A DNA stretch of 44,921 nucleotides. It comes from an uncultured Lachnospiraceae bacterium (lineage in GTDB: Bacteria > Bacillota_A > Clostridia > Lachnospirales > Lachnospiraceae). Positions 1-8,250 of this stretch are shown piece by piece (position 1 is the stretch's first letter; each line of letters begins with the position of its first letter). The notes beneath the pieces were generated by a model, which was not told where the DNA came from, ran no database searches, and was given only the letters and a program-made list of their open reading frames with translations. The DNA lies in contig CAJUDN010000011.1 of NCBI GenBank assembly GCA_910585355.1, positions 9,528 to 54,448 of the forward strand. Reading direction: 5' to 3'. The position numbers were made by a program, and so were the translations under genes.

Positions 1-1
1 C

Positions 2-142
2 GGGCTGGTCGCTTTTGTGATTCAGTCGGGGCGTGACAGAAAAATCCGGGCATACCCGGGCCGGACAGACCCTTGTGAGAGCCTGCGCCTGGGACCTCAT
101 TTATTTCTGGGGTACTGTGCTTTTCTTTTACTTTTCAGGTAG
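2..142 (+). CDS. Prepilin peptidase, C-terminal end (partial)
   Basis: An open frame enters from the left edge and stops at the TAG at 140-142, leaving 46 residues. It ends in a hydrophobic segment containing LRLGPHLFLGYCAFLLL. This resembles the last conserved part of A24 type IV prepilin peptidases, where a GPxLxLG motif precedes the final membrane helix. The catalytic aspartates would lie upstream, outside the window. The position directly ahead of the CpaE-like and CpaF genes supports a Flp/tad pilus processing role. The family call rests on a short tail and the context only, so another membrane protein of the pilus locus is possible. Confidence 0.45.
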   Translation, partial: GLVAFVIQSGRDRKIRAYPGRTDPCESLRLGPHLFLGYCAFLLLFR

Positions 143-174
143 CCATGGAAACCCGGTGAGAAAGGAGGAGGAAA

Positions 175-1194
175 ATGAAAAAAATAATGGCAGTATATGA
201 TGAGGATCCGTTTTATGCGGAACGGCTTTCTGATTATGTAAACCGAAAGGAAAAGGGAGTTTTCTTTGCACAGGCTTTTACATCCAGAGAATGTCTGCAG
301 GAATATGCAAGGGAAAACGAAATAGATGTTTTGCTTACCGGGATTCCTGAAAAACCCGAGGAAATTCCCGACATCCCCTCCAGACAGAAAATCTATCTGG
401 CAGAAGAGCCGGGAAAGGAAACGGTCGGGAAAGAAGCGGCCATTTATAAATACCAGTCCGGGGATGATATTATTCGGGAGGTGATGGCTGTTTATTGCGA
501 AGCCTCGGAGACAGCCTTTGGGCTTCCAGGGCTTGTAAATAAGAAGAACAGGATTATAGGTATCTATTCACCTGTAGGACGCTGCGGAAAAACTTCGCTG
601 GCTCTTTCTATCGGCCAGATACTGGCAAAGGAGGAAAAGGTGCTCTTTATTACCCTGGATACCTTTACAGGTTTTTCCGGGCTTCTGGACGAGCGGTGGA
701 AGCGGGATTTGTCCGATTTAATTTATTATTATAAACAGGGAAGGTTTCACGCGTTAAGGCTCAACTCCATTATCTATTATCTTGGAGATATGGCCTGGCT
801 GCCGCCAATACGGTTTCCGGACGACTATAACCAGATTACTGCCGAGGAAATGGCGGATTTTCTTCAACAGATACTAAATGGGAGCGACTATGGGACTATT
901 ATTCTGGATATCGGGGATTACGGGAAACAGATTCTGCCGCTTTTGGAAATATGCCAGGTGATTTACATGCCTGTAAAAGAGGACGTGATTTCCCAGGCAA
1001 AACTTCAGGAATTTGAGGCCTACATATCGGATTGCGGAAAGAAAAACCTGAGGGATAAATTCTACAGGCTTCACGTGCCGTTAGTAACGGGAGCGCGGCG
1101 TATGGAACACTTTCCACAGGAACTTCTGTGGGGAGATATGGGAGACTTTGTGAGAGGAATGTTAAAGGGGCAGAGAGGCTTATGGGAGAATTGA
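175..1194 (+). CDS. CpaE/TadZ-like P-loop ATPase of the Flp pilus
   Basis: This 339-residue protein resembles CpaE/TadZ, the MinD/ParA-superfamily protein that places the tad secretion machine in the cell. Residues 1-110 look like a degenerate receiver-type domain. A P-loop follows at about 131-141 (YSPVGRCGKTS), a deviant Walker A with R-C where ParA proteins have K-G. A hydrophobic strand ending in LDIGD (about residue 245) would be the Walker B-like segment. An AAAGGAGG box lies just ahead of the ATG. The gene overlaps the start of cpaF by 13 bases, so the two are translationally coupled. Assignment to the family is firm from context; the detailed role is inferred. Confidence 0.8.
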   Translation: MKKIMAVYDEDPFYAERLSDYVNRKEKGVFFAQAFTSRECLQEYARENEIDVLLTGIPEKPEEIPDIPSRQKIYLAEEPGKETVGKEAAIYKYQSGDDIIREVMAVYCEASETAFGLPGLVNKKNRIIGIYSPVGRCGKTSLALSIGQILAKEEKVLFITLDTFTGFSGLLDERWKRDLSDLIYYYKQGRFHALRLNSIIYYLGDMAWLPPIRFPDDYNQITAEEMADFLQQILNGSDYGTIILDIGDYGKQILPLLEICQVIYMPVKEDVISQAKLQEFEAYISDCGKKNLRDKFYRLHVPLVTGARRMEHFPQELLWGDMGDFVRGMLKGQRGLWEN

Positions 1195-2366
1195 AGAAGA
1201 GGATGAAGGAAGAAATCCTTCAGGGAATTTCTTATCAGAAACAGTTTTCAGATGAGGAAATATCAGAGCTGATTGATGAAAAGATAATGGAGCAGGCGGA
1301 AAAGGAACCCATGCCGTTAAAAGAGAGATTGCTGCTTCAAAAAGAGCTGTTCGATTCCTTTAGGCGCCTGGATATTCTTCAGGAACTGGTGGACAATCCT
1401 TCTGTTACGGAAATTATGGTGAACGGGCCGGGGGATGTATTTGTGGAGACCGGGGGAAAAATCAGGCGGTGGGACAAGTCTTTTGAGTCCAAAGAGCAGG
1501 TTACAGATCTGATTTTACAGATTGTGGGACGTGTCAACAGGATTGTAAATACCTCTTCCCCCATTGCTGACGCCAGACTGTCAGACGGCTCCAGGGTTCA
1601 TGTGGTGTTGGAACCTGTTGCCCTGAACGGACCGATTCTTACAATCAGAAAATTTCCGGAGCCGATTACTATGAAACGGCTTCGGGAATACGGAAGCATT
1701 TCCGGGGAGGCGGCAGAGCTTTTAAAGATGCTGGTTTCCGCCCGCTACAATATCTTTGTCAGCGGAGGAACAGGGGCGGGAAAGACGACATTTTTAAACG
1801 CGCTTTCCGAATTTATTCCGCCGGAAGAGCGGGTAATTACCATTGAAGACTCGGCGGAATTAAAACTGTCTCATATTGAAAATCTGGTTCGTCTGGAGAC
1901 CAGAGATGCCAATGCGGAGGGGGAAGGGGCGATTGGGGTTGGGATGCTGATTCGGGCAGCCCTCCGCATGAGGCCGGACAGAATCGTGATCGGAGAAGTG
2001 AGAGGAAAGGAGGCGTTTGATTTACTTCAGGCCATGAATACGGGACATGACGGCAGTTTCTCCACCGGCCACGGAAATGGTCCCAGAGATATGTTAGCCA
2101 GATTGGAAACTATGGTGCTTATGGCGTCGGATTTACCGCTTTCCGCGGTCCGGGGACAAATCGCATCGGCGGTGGATGTGATGGTGCATGTGGCCCGCAT
2201 GCGTGATAAAAGCAGAAAAGTAGTTGCTGTTGAGGAGGTGGATGGAATTGAAAACGGGGAAATTATTCTCAATCCCGTATTCTCCTGTAAAGAGGACGGC
2301 CGTCTTAAAAAAGTGGGAGAGCTTAAACATAAGGAAAAACTCAGACTGGCAGGGTATGGACTATGA
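1182..2366 (+). CDS. cpaF: CpaF/TadA secretion ATPase of the Flp pilus
   Basis: This 394-residue protein is the hexameric VirB11/GspE-type ATPase that drives Flp pilin secretion and assembly at the inner face of the membrane. An N-terminal domain (about 60-165) is followed by the Walker A SGGTGAGKTT at 194-203, an Asp box containing ITIEDSAEL, a Walker B region with RIVIGEVRG, and a His box in TGHDGSFSTGHGN. I chose the ATG at 1182, which has a G-rich ribosome site upstream and gives a family-sized protein. An in-frame ATG at 1128 would add 18 unconserved residues lying inside the previous gene. The stop overlaps the TadB start. Confidence 0.93.
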   Translation: MGELKKRMKEEILQGISYQKQFSDEEISELIDEKIMEQAEKEPMPLKERLLLQKELFDSFRRLDILQELVDNPSVTEIMVNGPGDVFVETGGKIRRWDKSFESKEQVTDLILQIVGRVNRIVNTSSPIADARLSDGSRVHVVLEPVALNGPILTIRKFPEPITMKRLREYGSISGEAAELLKMLVSARYNIFVSGGTGAGKTTFLNALSEFIPPEERVITIEDSAELKLSHIENLVRLETRDANAEGEGAIGVGMLIRAALRMRPDRIVIGEVRGKEAFDLLQAMNTGHDGSFSTGHGNGPRDMLARLETMVLMASDLPLSAVRGQIASAVDVMVHVARMRDKSRKVVAVEEVDGIENGEIILNPVFSCKEDGRLKKVGELKHKEKLRLAGYGL

Positions 2367-3093
2367 GATTTATGAGCTAAGTAAAAAGGAATGGCTGCTC
2401 TATGGAGGGCAGGGAGTTTTATACCTTGCGATACTCAGTTTTGTGTTTTACCGGAGTATTTTCGTTTTCCTTCTGCTTTTGCCTGTGGGAGTGTGCTATC
2501 CGATTTTTATGAAGAAGGACTTAAAAAAGAAGCGGATGGAGCTGCTTAATCTCCAGTTTAAAGATGCGGTTCTTTCTGTGGCGGCCAGTTTAAGGGCAGG
2601 ATATTCTGTGGAAAACGCCTTTGCGGTATCTTTGGATGAGGTAAGCCGGATACACGGCGAGAATTCTATGATCTCTAAGGAAATCCGGCTTCTGCTTCAG
2701 AAAAACAGGATGAACCTGACCTTTGAGGACGCCCTGGAAAACTTTGCTGTGCGGAGCGGACTGGAGGATGTGAAAAGCTTTTCCGATGTATTTCTGGCAG
2801 CAAGAAGAAACGGCGGCGGCCTCATGAAAATTATAGCCAGAACGGCGGAGATTATCGGAGAAAAAATACGTGTACAGGAAGATATCATCACAGCTACCGC
2901 CTCCAGACGGATGGAGCAGAAGGTTATGAGCGCGATTCCTGTTTTGATTGTATTTTATATGGAACTTACCTCTCCTGGCTTTTTTGACATTCTTTATACC
3001 ACCATGGCAGGGAGAATCATTATGACAGCATGTTTTTTCATATATCTCGGGGCCTTTCTTATGGCCAAAACGTTTATGGAGATTTCAGTATGA
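2356..3093 (+). CDS. tadB: TadB-like pilus platform protein (T2SF domain)
   Basis: This 245-residue integral membrane protein carries a type II secretion system F domain. It is the TadB-type half of the inner-membrane platform on which CpaF acts. An N-terminal pair of hydrophobic segments lies at about residues 18-50. The T2SF core follows at about 70-215, with the FKDAVLSVAASLRAGYSVEN pattern typical of the family, and two membrane segments close the protein. The ATG at 2356 lies inside the end of cpaF, and its stop shares an ATGA with the next gene, so translation is coupled through the operon. A longer frame from 2224 is overlap with cpaF and is unlikely to be used. Confidence 0.88.
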   Translation: MDYEIYELSKKEWLLYGGQGVLYLAILSFVFYRSIFVFLLLLPVGVCYPIFMKKDLKKKRMELLNLQFKDAVLSVAASLRAGYSVENAFAVSLDEVSRIHGENSMISKEIRLLLQKNRMNLTFEDALENFAVRSGLEDVKSFSDVFLAARRNGGGLMKIIARTAEIIGEKIRVQEDIITATASRRMEQKVMSAIPVLIVFYMELTSPGFFDILYTTMAGRIIMTACFFIYLGAFLMAKTFMEISV

Positions 3094-4313
3094 AGGCAAA
3101 GAAAAATGTTCTGTGGAAACGCTATGGTAAATATGGGGTCTGCGTGGGGACAGGATGCATTTTGTTTTTTCTTGCGGAGTTTGTGGAAACCGCAGAGAAT
3201 CCTGTGGAAAAAGGCGTGCTTCGGAGGAATCCTTGTGGACAGGGAGACGCGGTCTACGAATTTTATGTAGATGGACTGGGAAGCGGAGAGAATTCCATGG
3301 AGGTCTCTGTGTCGGTGCCGGAGAAACGGATGAATAAAGAACAGTTTTCTGATTGTGTGGATGAAGCGGTAACGATTCTGCGTCAGCGAATGCTGGGAGA
3401 AAACGCTTCTCTTCAGGAAGTGTGCCATGATCTTGTTCTCGAAAAGGAGATTCCGGAGTTTGGTTTCAGGGTTTCCTGGGAGTCAGAAAAACCGGAAATC
3501 ATCAGCAATATGGGACTTGTGGAAAACGGGAACGTTCCGGAGGCGGGGGAGGTTGTTTATTTGAAAACAACTTTGACATGCGGAGAGGAAACAGAAGTTT
3601 TTGAGATTCCGGTCACGGTTGTAAAGACAGGGGACTCAGTTCTGAATCAGTTTATGGACTGTCTGGAGATGCTGGCTGGACAAAATATGGAACGGGAAGA
3701 GATTGCCCTTCCTGAAGAATTTGACGGAAAGACGCTGACTTACCGGAGAAAGGGACATTCTCAAAATATACTTTTAATTCTGCTGGGGGCAGTGTCCGCA
3801 GGGTGCCTTTATCTAAAAGAGTTCAGAGACGAACAAATGAAGCGTAAAAAACGGGAGGACAGTCTGTTACTCGATTATCCGGATCTGGTTTCCGGATTCC
3901 TCATCCTTACCGGAGCCGGGTATTCCATAAAACAGGCTTTAAAAAAAATGACAGCAGACCGTAAAAAAGCAGGGAAGAACGGGCTTCATCCGGTTTATGA
4001 AGAAATGCAGATTACATTAAATCAGGTGGAAACGGGAACGCCGGAGGTACAGGCCTATGCAGAATTTGGAAAGCGCTGCGGTCTTCAATGTTATGTAAAG
4101 CTCGCCGCCCTTTTAGAAAGCGCTGTCAATACAGGAGGGAAGAATATGAGAAAGCTCATGGAGGATGAAATGGAGGCGGCCTTTCAAAAACGGACGGATT
4201 TTGCCAAAAGAAAGGGAGAGGAAGCGTCCACCAGACTTTTGATTCCCATGTTTTGCATGCTGGGCGTTGTGATGGTTATGGTTGTGTCCCCGGCGCTTCT
4301 GGCGCTGGGGTGA
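3090..4313 (+). CDS. tadC: TadC-like pilus platform protein with large N-terminal ectodomain
   Basis: This 407-residue membrane protein ends in a type II secretion F-type domain (about 255-407, containing YPDLVSGFLILTGAGYSIKQ) and two C-terminal hydrophobic stretches, so it should pair with TadB. It starts with a membrane segment at about 15-31, then about 190 hydrophilic residues, then a second membrane segment at about 225-242 before the T2SF core. That first part is much larger than in classical TadC and probably faces outward. It includes a stretch (KPEIISNMGLVEN) reminiscent of an Ig-like fold, though I cannot confirm this. The ATG sits in an ATGA overlap with tadB. Confidence 0.82.
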   Translation: MKAKKNVLWKRYGKYGVCVGTGCILFFLAEFVETAENPVEKGVLRRNPCGQGDAVYEFYVDGLGSGENSMEVSVSVPEKRMNKEQFSDCVDEAVTILRQRMLGENASLQEVCHDLVLEKEIPEFGFRVSWESEKPEIISNMGLVENGNVPEAGEVVYLKTTLTCGEETEVFEIPVTVVKTGDSVLNQFMDCLEMLAGQNMEREEIALPEEFDGKTLTYRRKGHSQNILLILLGAVSAGCLYLKEFRDEQMKRKKREDSLLLDYPDLVSGFLILTGAGYSIKQALKKMTADRKKAGKNGLHPVYEEMQITLNQVETGTPEVQAYAEFGKRCGLQCYVKLAALLESAVNTGGKNMRKLMEDEMEAAFQKRTDFAKRKGEEASTRLLIPMFCMLGVVMVMVVSPALLALG

Positions 4314-4326
4314 AAGGAGATAAAAA

Positions 4327-4494
4327 ATGAAGATCATGGAATTTCTGACGGAGGAGGACGGCGTGGGTGTTATTGAAGTGGTTTTGATACTTGTGGTGCT
4401 CATTGGGTTGGTCATTGTTTTTAAAGGGCAGATCAATAAGCTCCTCAACAATATTTTTACAGAAATTAATAAGCAGTCCAAAGAGGTGTACTAG
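4327..4494 (+). CDS. Flp1-like pilin, 55 residues
   Basis: A 55-residue frame sits between tadC and the DUF5702 gene, behind AAAGGAG with 6-base spacing. The peptide starts MKIMEFLTEEDGVGVIEV, runs through a strongly hydrophobic helix (VVLILVVLIGLVIVFKGQI) and ends in a short polar tail. This is the pattern of the Flp1-like putative flagellin/pilin family of Gram-positive tad loci, including the acidic residues just before the hydrophobic core. It is the best candidate for the major structural pilin. The gene lies 13 bases after tadC and 2 bases before the next start, so it is embedded in the operon. Confidence 0.88.
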   Translation: MKIMEFLTEEDGVGVIEVVLILVVLIGLVIVFKGQINKLLNNIFTEINKQSKEVY

Positions 4495-4496
4495 TC

Positions 4497-6329
4497 ATGA
4501 GGAAACGGGGAGAGATAACCGTGTTTTTAAGCCTCATTCTGGTCTGCATGGCGTCGCTTTTCATGGGTCTTTTGGAATCAGCCAGAACGGCCGGAGCAAG
4601 GCTGTATTTGAATATGGCGGTCAATTCGGCCATGTCCTCTGTGATGAGCCAGTATAACAAAAATCTCTGGGATATGTACCATCTTCTGTTTTTGGAGTTT
4701 GAATCTGAGGCTGCCATTGAACAGTCTTTTGAGGAATACCTTCAGTTTTATCTGGAACAGGAGAATTTATATCCCATGAAAAATAAGCGGGTTGTACTGT
4801 CCAGGGCTGTGACCATGCAGGAAAATGAGGGCGAGGCGCTAGAGGACGAAATTCTCTCCTATATGAAATACCGCCTGCCGAAAGCAGCAGAAAATCTTTC
4901 AGGTCTTGAGCAGGAGGCTGCCGAGGCTGGGAAAGCGGGGGATTTTAAGAATCTTTTTGAAATGTGCATGCAGGCCGGGAAGAAGGCGAGGAAGCTGGAA
5001 AGGGCAAGACGTGCCTTAGAAACCGCCCTTGCTGAGATGAAAAAAGGAAAGGAGGAACTGGAAGAGGCGGCAGAGAAAGAGAAGGAACACCGCTTTGAGA
5101 CTGCCGCTGAAAAGCTGAGAAAGAAAATGAAGCGGTTTCCAGATCTTGTGGATGCGTACGAGAAGGAAATAGTTAAGATTTCCGAACATATGGAAGCGGA
5201 TGGGGATTTTTGCAAAAATGAAGATTGTGATTTGCAGGCATCGAAAGCCATGAAAAATGAAGCAGAGGCTTATGGGACAGTGGAAGCGTCAGCAAGAGAA
5301 ATACTGCTCCAGTACAAAGAGAAGGAAAACCTGATAGAACCCGGGCGGATATGCCTGGAGGAGCTGGAGGAGAACTTTGCCAACAGCCAGGAGGAAGGGG
5401 AGGTGGACTGGGAGGAAATACGAAGCTGGCTGGAACTGGTGGAAATTCCGGATGGACTGGGGAAAGAACGGTTTGACAGCGAAAGATCAAGGAGTGTGGA
5501 CCGGCTGGAAGATATCTTAAGCGGAGAGTTATTGACGCTTGTTTTACCGGAAGGCACGGATATATCAGAAAGAACGGTTTCCTTAAAAAATAAGCCCGCA
5601 TATGAAACAAGCGGCAGCGGGCCAAAAAAGGATCCAGTAAAACAGCTTCTGCTTAATGAGTATATTTTTCTTTGCTTTGATTCTTTCCGTGAAAAATGTA
5701 CAGGACGAAAAACCATAGAAAATCAGGCGCTTCTTTATGAGCAGGAGTATCTGCTTTGCGGGAAGGCTGCAGATAAGGAGAATCTGAAAAGTACGGTGGA
5801 AGAAATACTGGCTGTCCGGGGAGCGGCAAATTTTGCCTATCTTTTAAGCATACCGGATTTGAGGGCGCAGGCTGAGGAGTTGGCGGCGGTTCTGGCGGGA
5901 GGAAACCTGTCCATGCAGATAGTAATATCCTTATTTATCCTGGCGCTATGGGCGTTGGGGGAAGCTGTATGGGATGTAAGAAGTCTTCTGGATGGGGGAA
6001 AAATCCGGTTCTGGAAAGACGAAACCACATGGAAGCTCAGTCTGGATGGTTTGCTCTCCCTGGAGTTCCTGAACGGAAAATCTGAAGAAAAAGAGGACGG
6101 AAAAGATTACCATGATTATCTTAGAGTCCTGTTCTTTTTAAAAGACGCCCGCGCGCGCAATTACAGGATGATGGATGTGATCCAGTGGAATGTACAGACA
6201 AAGCAGAAGGACTTCTCTGTGGGGGATTGTGCACATCAGATTGAAATTGAGGCGGATATTGTGCAGAAACATGTTTTTGGAATACAGACTCAGTACGAGC
6301 AGACTGTGAGTACAGAATGGTCTTATTAA
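4497..6329 (+). CDS. DUF5702 protein of the tad pilus locus
   Basis: This 610-residue protein begins MRKRGEITVFLSLILVCM and has one N-terminal membrane helix (about 8-28), a hallmark of DUF5702 proteins found in tad loci of Clostridia. They look like oversized TadG/TadE minor pilins. The body is long, acidic and rich in predicted coiled coil (about 130-270). A second hydrophobic stretch lies at about 470-490 (MQIVISLFILALWALGEAV). The C-terminal part may be a globular domain. It probably faces outward and contributes to pilus assembly or the pilus base. The family call is from recognition and context; the function is unknown. Confidence 0.8.
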   Translation: MRKRGEITVFLSLILVCMASLFMGLLESARTAGARLYLNMAVNSAMSSVMSQYNKNLWDMYHLLFLEFESEAAIEQSFEEYLQFYLEQENLYPMKNKRVVLSRAVTMQENEGEALEDEILSYMKYRLPKAAENLSGLEQEAAEAGKAGDFKNLFEMCMQAGKKARKLERARRALETALAEMKKGKEELEEAAEKEKEHRFETAAEKLRKKMKRFPDLVDAYEKEIVKISEHMEADGDFCKNEDCDLQASKAMKNEAEAYGTVEASAREILLQYKEKENLIEPGRICLEELEENFANSQEEGEVDWEEIRSWLELVEIPDGLGKERFDSERSRSVDRLEDILSGELLTLVLPEGTDISERTVSLKNKPAYETSGSGPKKDPVKQLLLNEYIFLCFDSFREKCTGRKTIENQALLYEQEYLLCGKAADKENLKSTVEEILAVRGAANFAYLLSIPDLRAQAEELAAVLAGGNLSMQIVISLFILALWALGEAVWDVRSLLDGGKIRFWKDETTWKLSLDGLLSLEFLNGKSEEKEDGKDYHDYLRVLFFLKDARARNYRMMDVIQWNVQTKQKDFSVGDCAHQIEIEADIVQKHVFGIQTQYEQTVSTEWSY

Positions 6330-6338
6330 AGGAGGTGA

Positions 6339-7337
6339 ATGGCGGTGCTCCCTTTTCTGGGAAATATTCAAATCCAAACTATGCTCTTGAAATTTCGGCT
6401 GCGGTGTAAAAATGCAAAGTCTCTCCAAGTACCTTGTAGCAACCCCCTGACGCGTTATAAAGAAAGATGTATGCCGGAAAAGGGAGTACTGCCATTCATC
6501 TCCTTGAAAAAAAAGGCTTCGGCCAGTATAACTGTGGAAGCGGCTGTATGTCTGCCTTTGTTTGTATTTTTTTCTTTGGCTCTTCTGATGCCGATGGAAT
6601 GGCTGAATCAGCAAAGGCAGATACAGACTGCCATGGAGAGCCTGGGAGAAAGCTGGAGCCAGTATCTGTATGTACTGGAGAAAAGAGAAAATCAAGAGCA
6701 GGGAGCAAATCAGGAGGAATGGGAATATAAAGAAGAGCAAGAATATAAGGTTCTAATCTCAGATATGGCCGCAGGGCTTTTGCTGAAGGGAAAACTCAGC
6801 AGATATGCAGAAAATGTGACGATAAAGAGGGCTGAGGTTCCGGATGAATCCGGACATATTTACATAGAAGCAGAATTCAGAGAAAACATACCGCTTTTTG
6901 CCACACCAAGCTCAGGAGTTCTTATGAAAGCGGCAGTGAAGAGAAGAAGCTGGATTGGCTTAAACGGGAAGTTAAAGAAAAAGAGGACAGGAGCTGGAAG
7001 CGAGGACTATGAAAACAGCATTGTGTATGTAGGCGCGTCTATGGGGAGATATCACTGGTATCGGGACTGCCATTATCTTTCAAACCAATATGAGTCAGTT
7101 TCCTTTGAACAGATTATAAATCGAAGAAATTCTTTCGGAAGTAAATATACCGCATGTGCCAGGTGCGCCCAAAACACGGATTTGACGGAAACCGTCTATG
7201 TGACGGAAGGGGGCGTGCACTATCATCTGGACAAGCAATGTACGGCAATGGTGTCTTACGTACGAAGTCTGCCCCTTGATGAGGTCAGACACCTGGGGGC
7301 CTGTTCCTACTGTGAAAGAAGGAAAGGGAGTGAATGA
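6339..7337 (+). CDS. TadE-like minor pilin with a duplicated Cys-rich C-terminus
   Basis: This 332-residue protein has a TadE-type signature at about residues 60-90 (SASITVEAAVCLPLFVF) followed by a membrane helix, so it should be a pseudopilin-like component of the Flp pilus. The C-terminal 100 residues carry two similar units: VYVGASMGRYHWYRDCHYLS followed by ACARC, then VYVTEGGVHYHLDKQCTAM followed by ACSYC. Each has a YHxxxxC box and a closing CxxC, which looks like a small metal or disulphide knot. The start is uncertain. AAAGGAGG lies only 3 bases from the ATG at 6339, and the segment before the TadE motif is unusually long, so initiation may be downstream, for example at the Met at residue 45. 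Confidence 0.75.
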   Translation: MAVLPFLGNIQIQTMLLKFRLRCKNAKSLQVPCSNPLTRYKERCMPEKGVLPFISLKKKASASITVEAAVCLPLFVFFSLALLMPMEWLNQQRQIQTAMESLGESWSQYLYVLEKRENQEQGANQEEWEYKEEQEYKVLISDMAAGLLLKGKLSRYAENVTIKRAEVPDESGHIYIEAEFRENIPLFATPSSGVLMKAAVKRRSWIGLNGKLKKKRTGAGSEDYENSIVYVGASMGRYHWYRDCHYLSNQYESVSFEQIINRRNSFGSKYTACARCAQNTDLTETVYVTEGGVHYHLDKQCTAMVSYVRSLPLDEVRHLGACSYCERRKGSE

Positions 7338-7409
7338 TTTTTTTGCGGTTAAGATAAAAGACGTGCCTGCAGTATAGATATAAATTATGAAGAAATAGGA
7401 GGAACACGT

Positions 7410-7852
7410 ATGGTCAGCTGGTGGGAATTTTTAAAAACGAGTTTATACTTTTTTATTTTAATAAGCGCTGCATGGCAGGATATCCGGTATCGGGGAATCG
7501 GGAAAACGTTTCTTTTATTGGCAGGCTTTTTGGGACTTGTTGTGAGCTTCGGGGCTGGCCGGCAATGGTGGAATGTTTTTATATCTGTGATACCTGGTAT
7601 TCTGTTGCTGGGGTTCAGTCATCTGACAGACGGCGGAGTCGGGGAGGGGGATGGATGGTTTTTCGTAGTGTCAGGGCTTTTTTGGGAGCTGAAAGAAAAT
7701 TTGCTTTTAATGCTGTCCGGGATATTATTTTGCAGCATGTATGGCCTGGCCTGGTCTGCTGCTGTCTTGGCGAAGTCCGGAAACATAAGGAAAAAACATT
7801 GCCGTTTCTTCCATATCTGCTTCCAGTGGGGCTGTGGCTGATATTGAGTTAG
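7410..7852 (+). pseudogene. A24 prepilin peptidase (TadV/CpaA type), frameshifted at an A6 run
   Basis: The first frame starts at an ATG behind AGGAGG. It shows A24 peptidase features: an early aspartate in WQDIRYRGIG and a GxGD-type motif in GVGEGDGW. Multiple hydrophobic segments follow. After the run of six A at 7791-7796 this frame gives an unconvincing basic tail and stops at 7841. The -1 frame instead continues TLPFLPYLLPVGLWLILS to the stop at 7850-7852, which is the expected family C-terminus. One extra A would restore a single gene. This may be a homopolymer assembly error, a real mutation, or slippage at the A-run. The product would cleave Flp1-like prepilin and TadE-like leaders in the membrane. 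Confidence 0.75.
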
Positions 7853-8250
7853 AGGAAAAAGGATATCCAGCCAGCTTTACAGTGGAGGCGGCAATGGTAC
7901 TGGGAATCGTGTTTTTGACCATAGGTGCACTTATTAAGGAGGCATATATACTCCATGACACGGTAACTGGCAGTATGATTCTTGAAGAAACGATGGAAAA
8001 AGCGCGATACAGTAGAGACGGATCAGAGAACTTAAAATATTATGAACAGAACGGAGAAAACCTTGGAAGTCCAAGGCTTTGGCTGGGAAATTATGATCTG
8101 GATTTGGGGATAAATGAAAGAACAATAGATGGAAAAGCGAAAGCCGGAAAATGGGTACTGCATATGGAAATGAAGCCTTTTCGGCCATCTGCATTTTTGC
8201 GGAGAACAGAGGCTTTGCCTGAAATGGGGTACGATCAACATGGAAATTAG
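7834..8250 (+). CDS. TadE-like pseudopilin
   Basis: This 138-residue protein has YPASFTVEAAMVLGIVFLTI near its N-terminus. That is a prepilin/TadE-type motif with a Glu five residues into the conserved block, followed by one membrane helix. The remaining polar part would be extracytoplasmic. The best start is GTG at 7834, inside the end of the prepilin peptidase when that gene is read through its frameshift, with GTGGGG upstream as a weak ribosome site. The 3' end overlaps the FHA gene by 11 bases. It is likely a minor pilin cleaved by the neighbouring peptidase. Confidence 0.72.
   Translation: MADIELEEKGYPASFTVEAAMVLGIVFLTIGALIKEAYILHDTVTGSMILEETMEKARYSRDGSENLKYYEQNGENLGSPRLWLGNYDLDLGINERTIDGKAKAGKWVLHMEMKPFRPSAFLRRTEALPEMGYDQHGN

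Noticed and set aside
5173..5716. Long minus-strand frames opposite the DUF5702 gene
   Set aside because: They mirror the Glu/Lys-rich coiled coil as Ser/Phe/Leu-rich text and lack ribosome sites.
7791..7797. A AAA AAC heptamer as a programmed -1 frameshift site
   Set aside because: The heptamer is not in the required zero-frame phase (frame reads AAA AAA CAT), so an indel is the simpler explanation, though single-tRNA slippage is not excluded.
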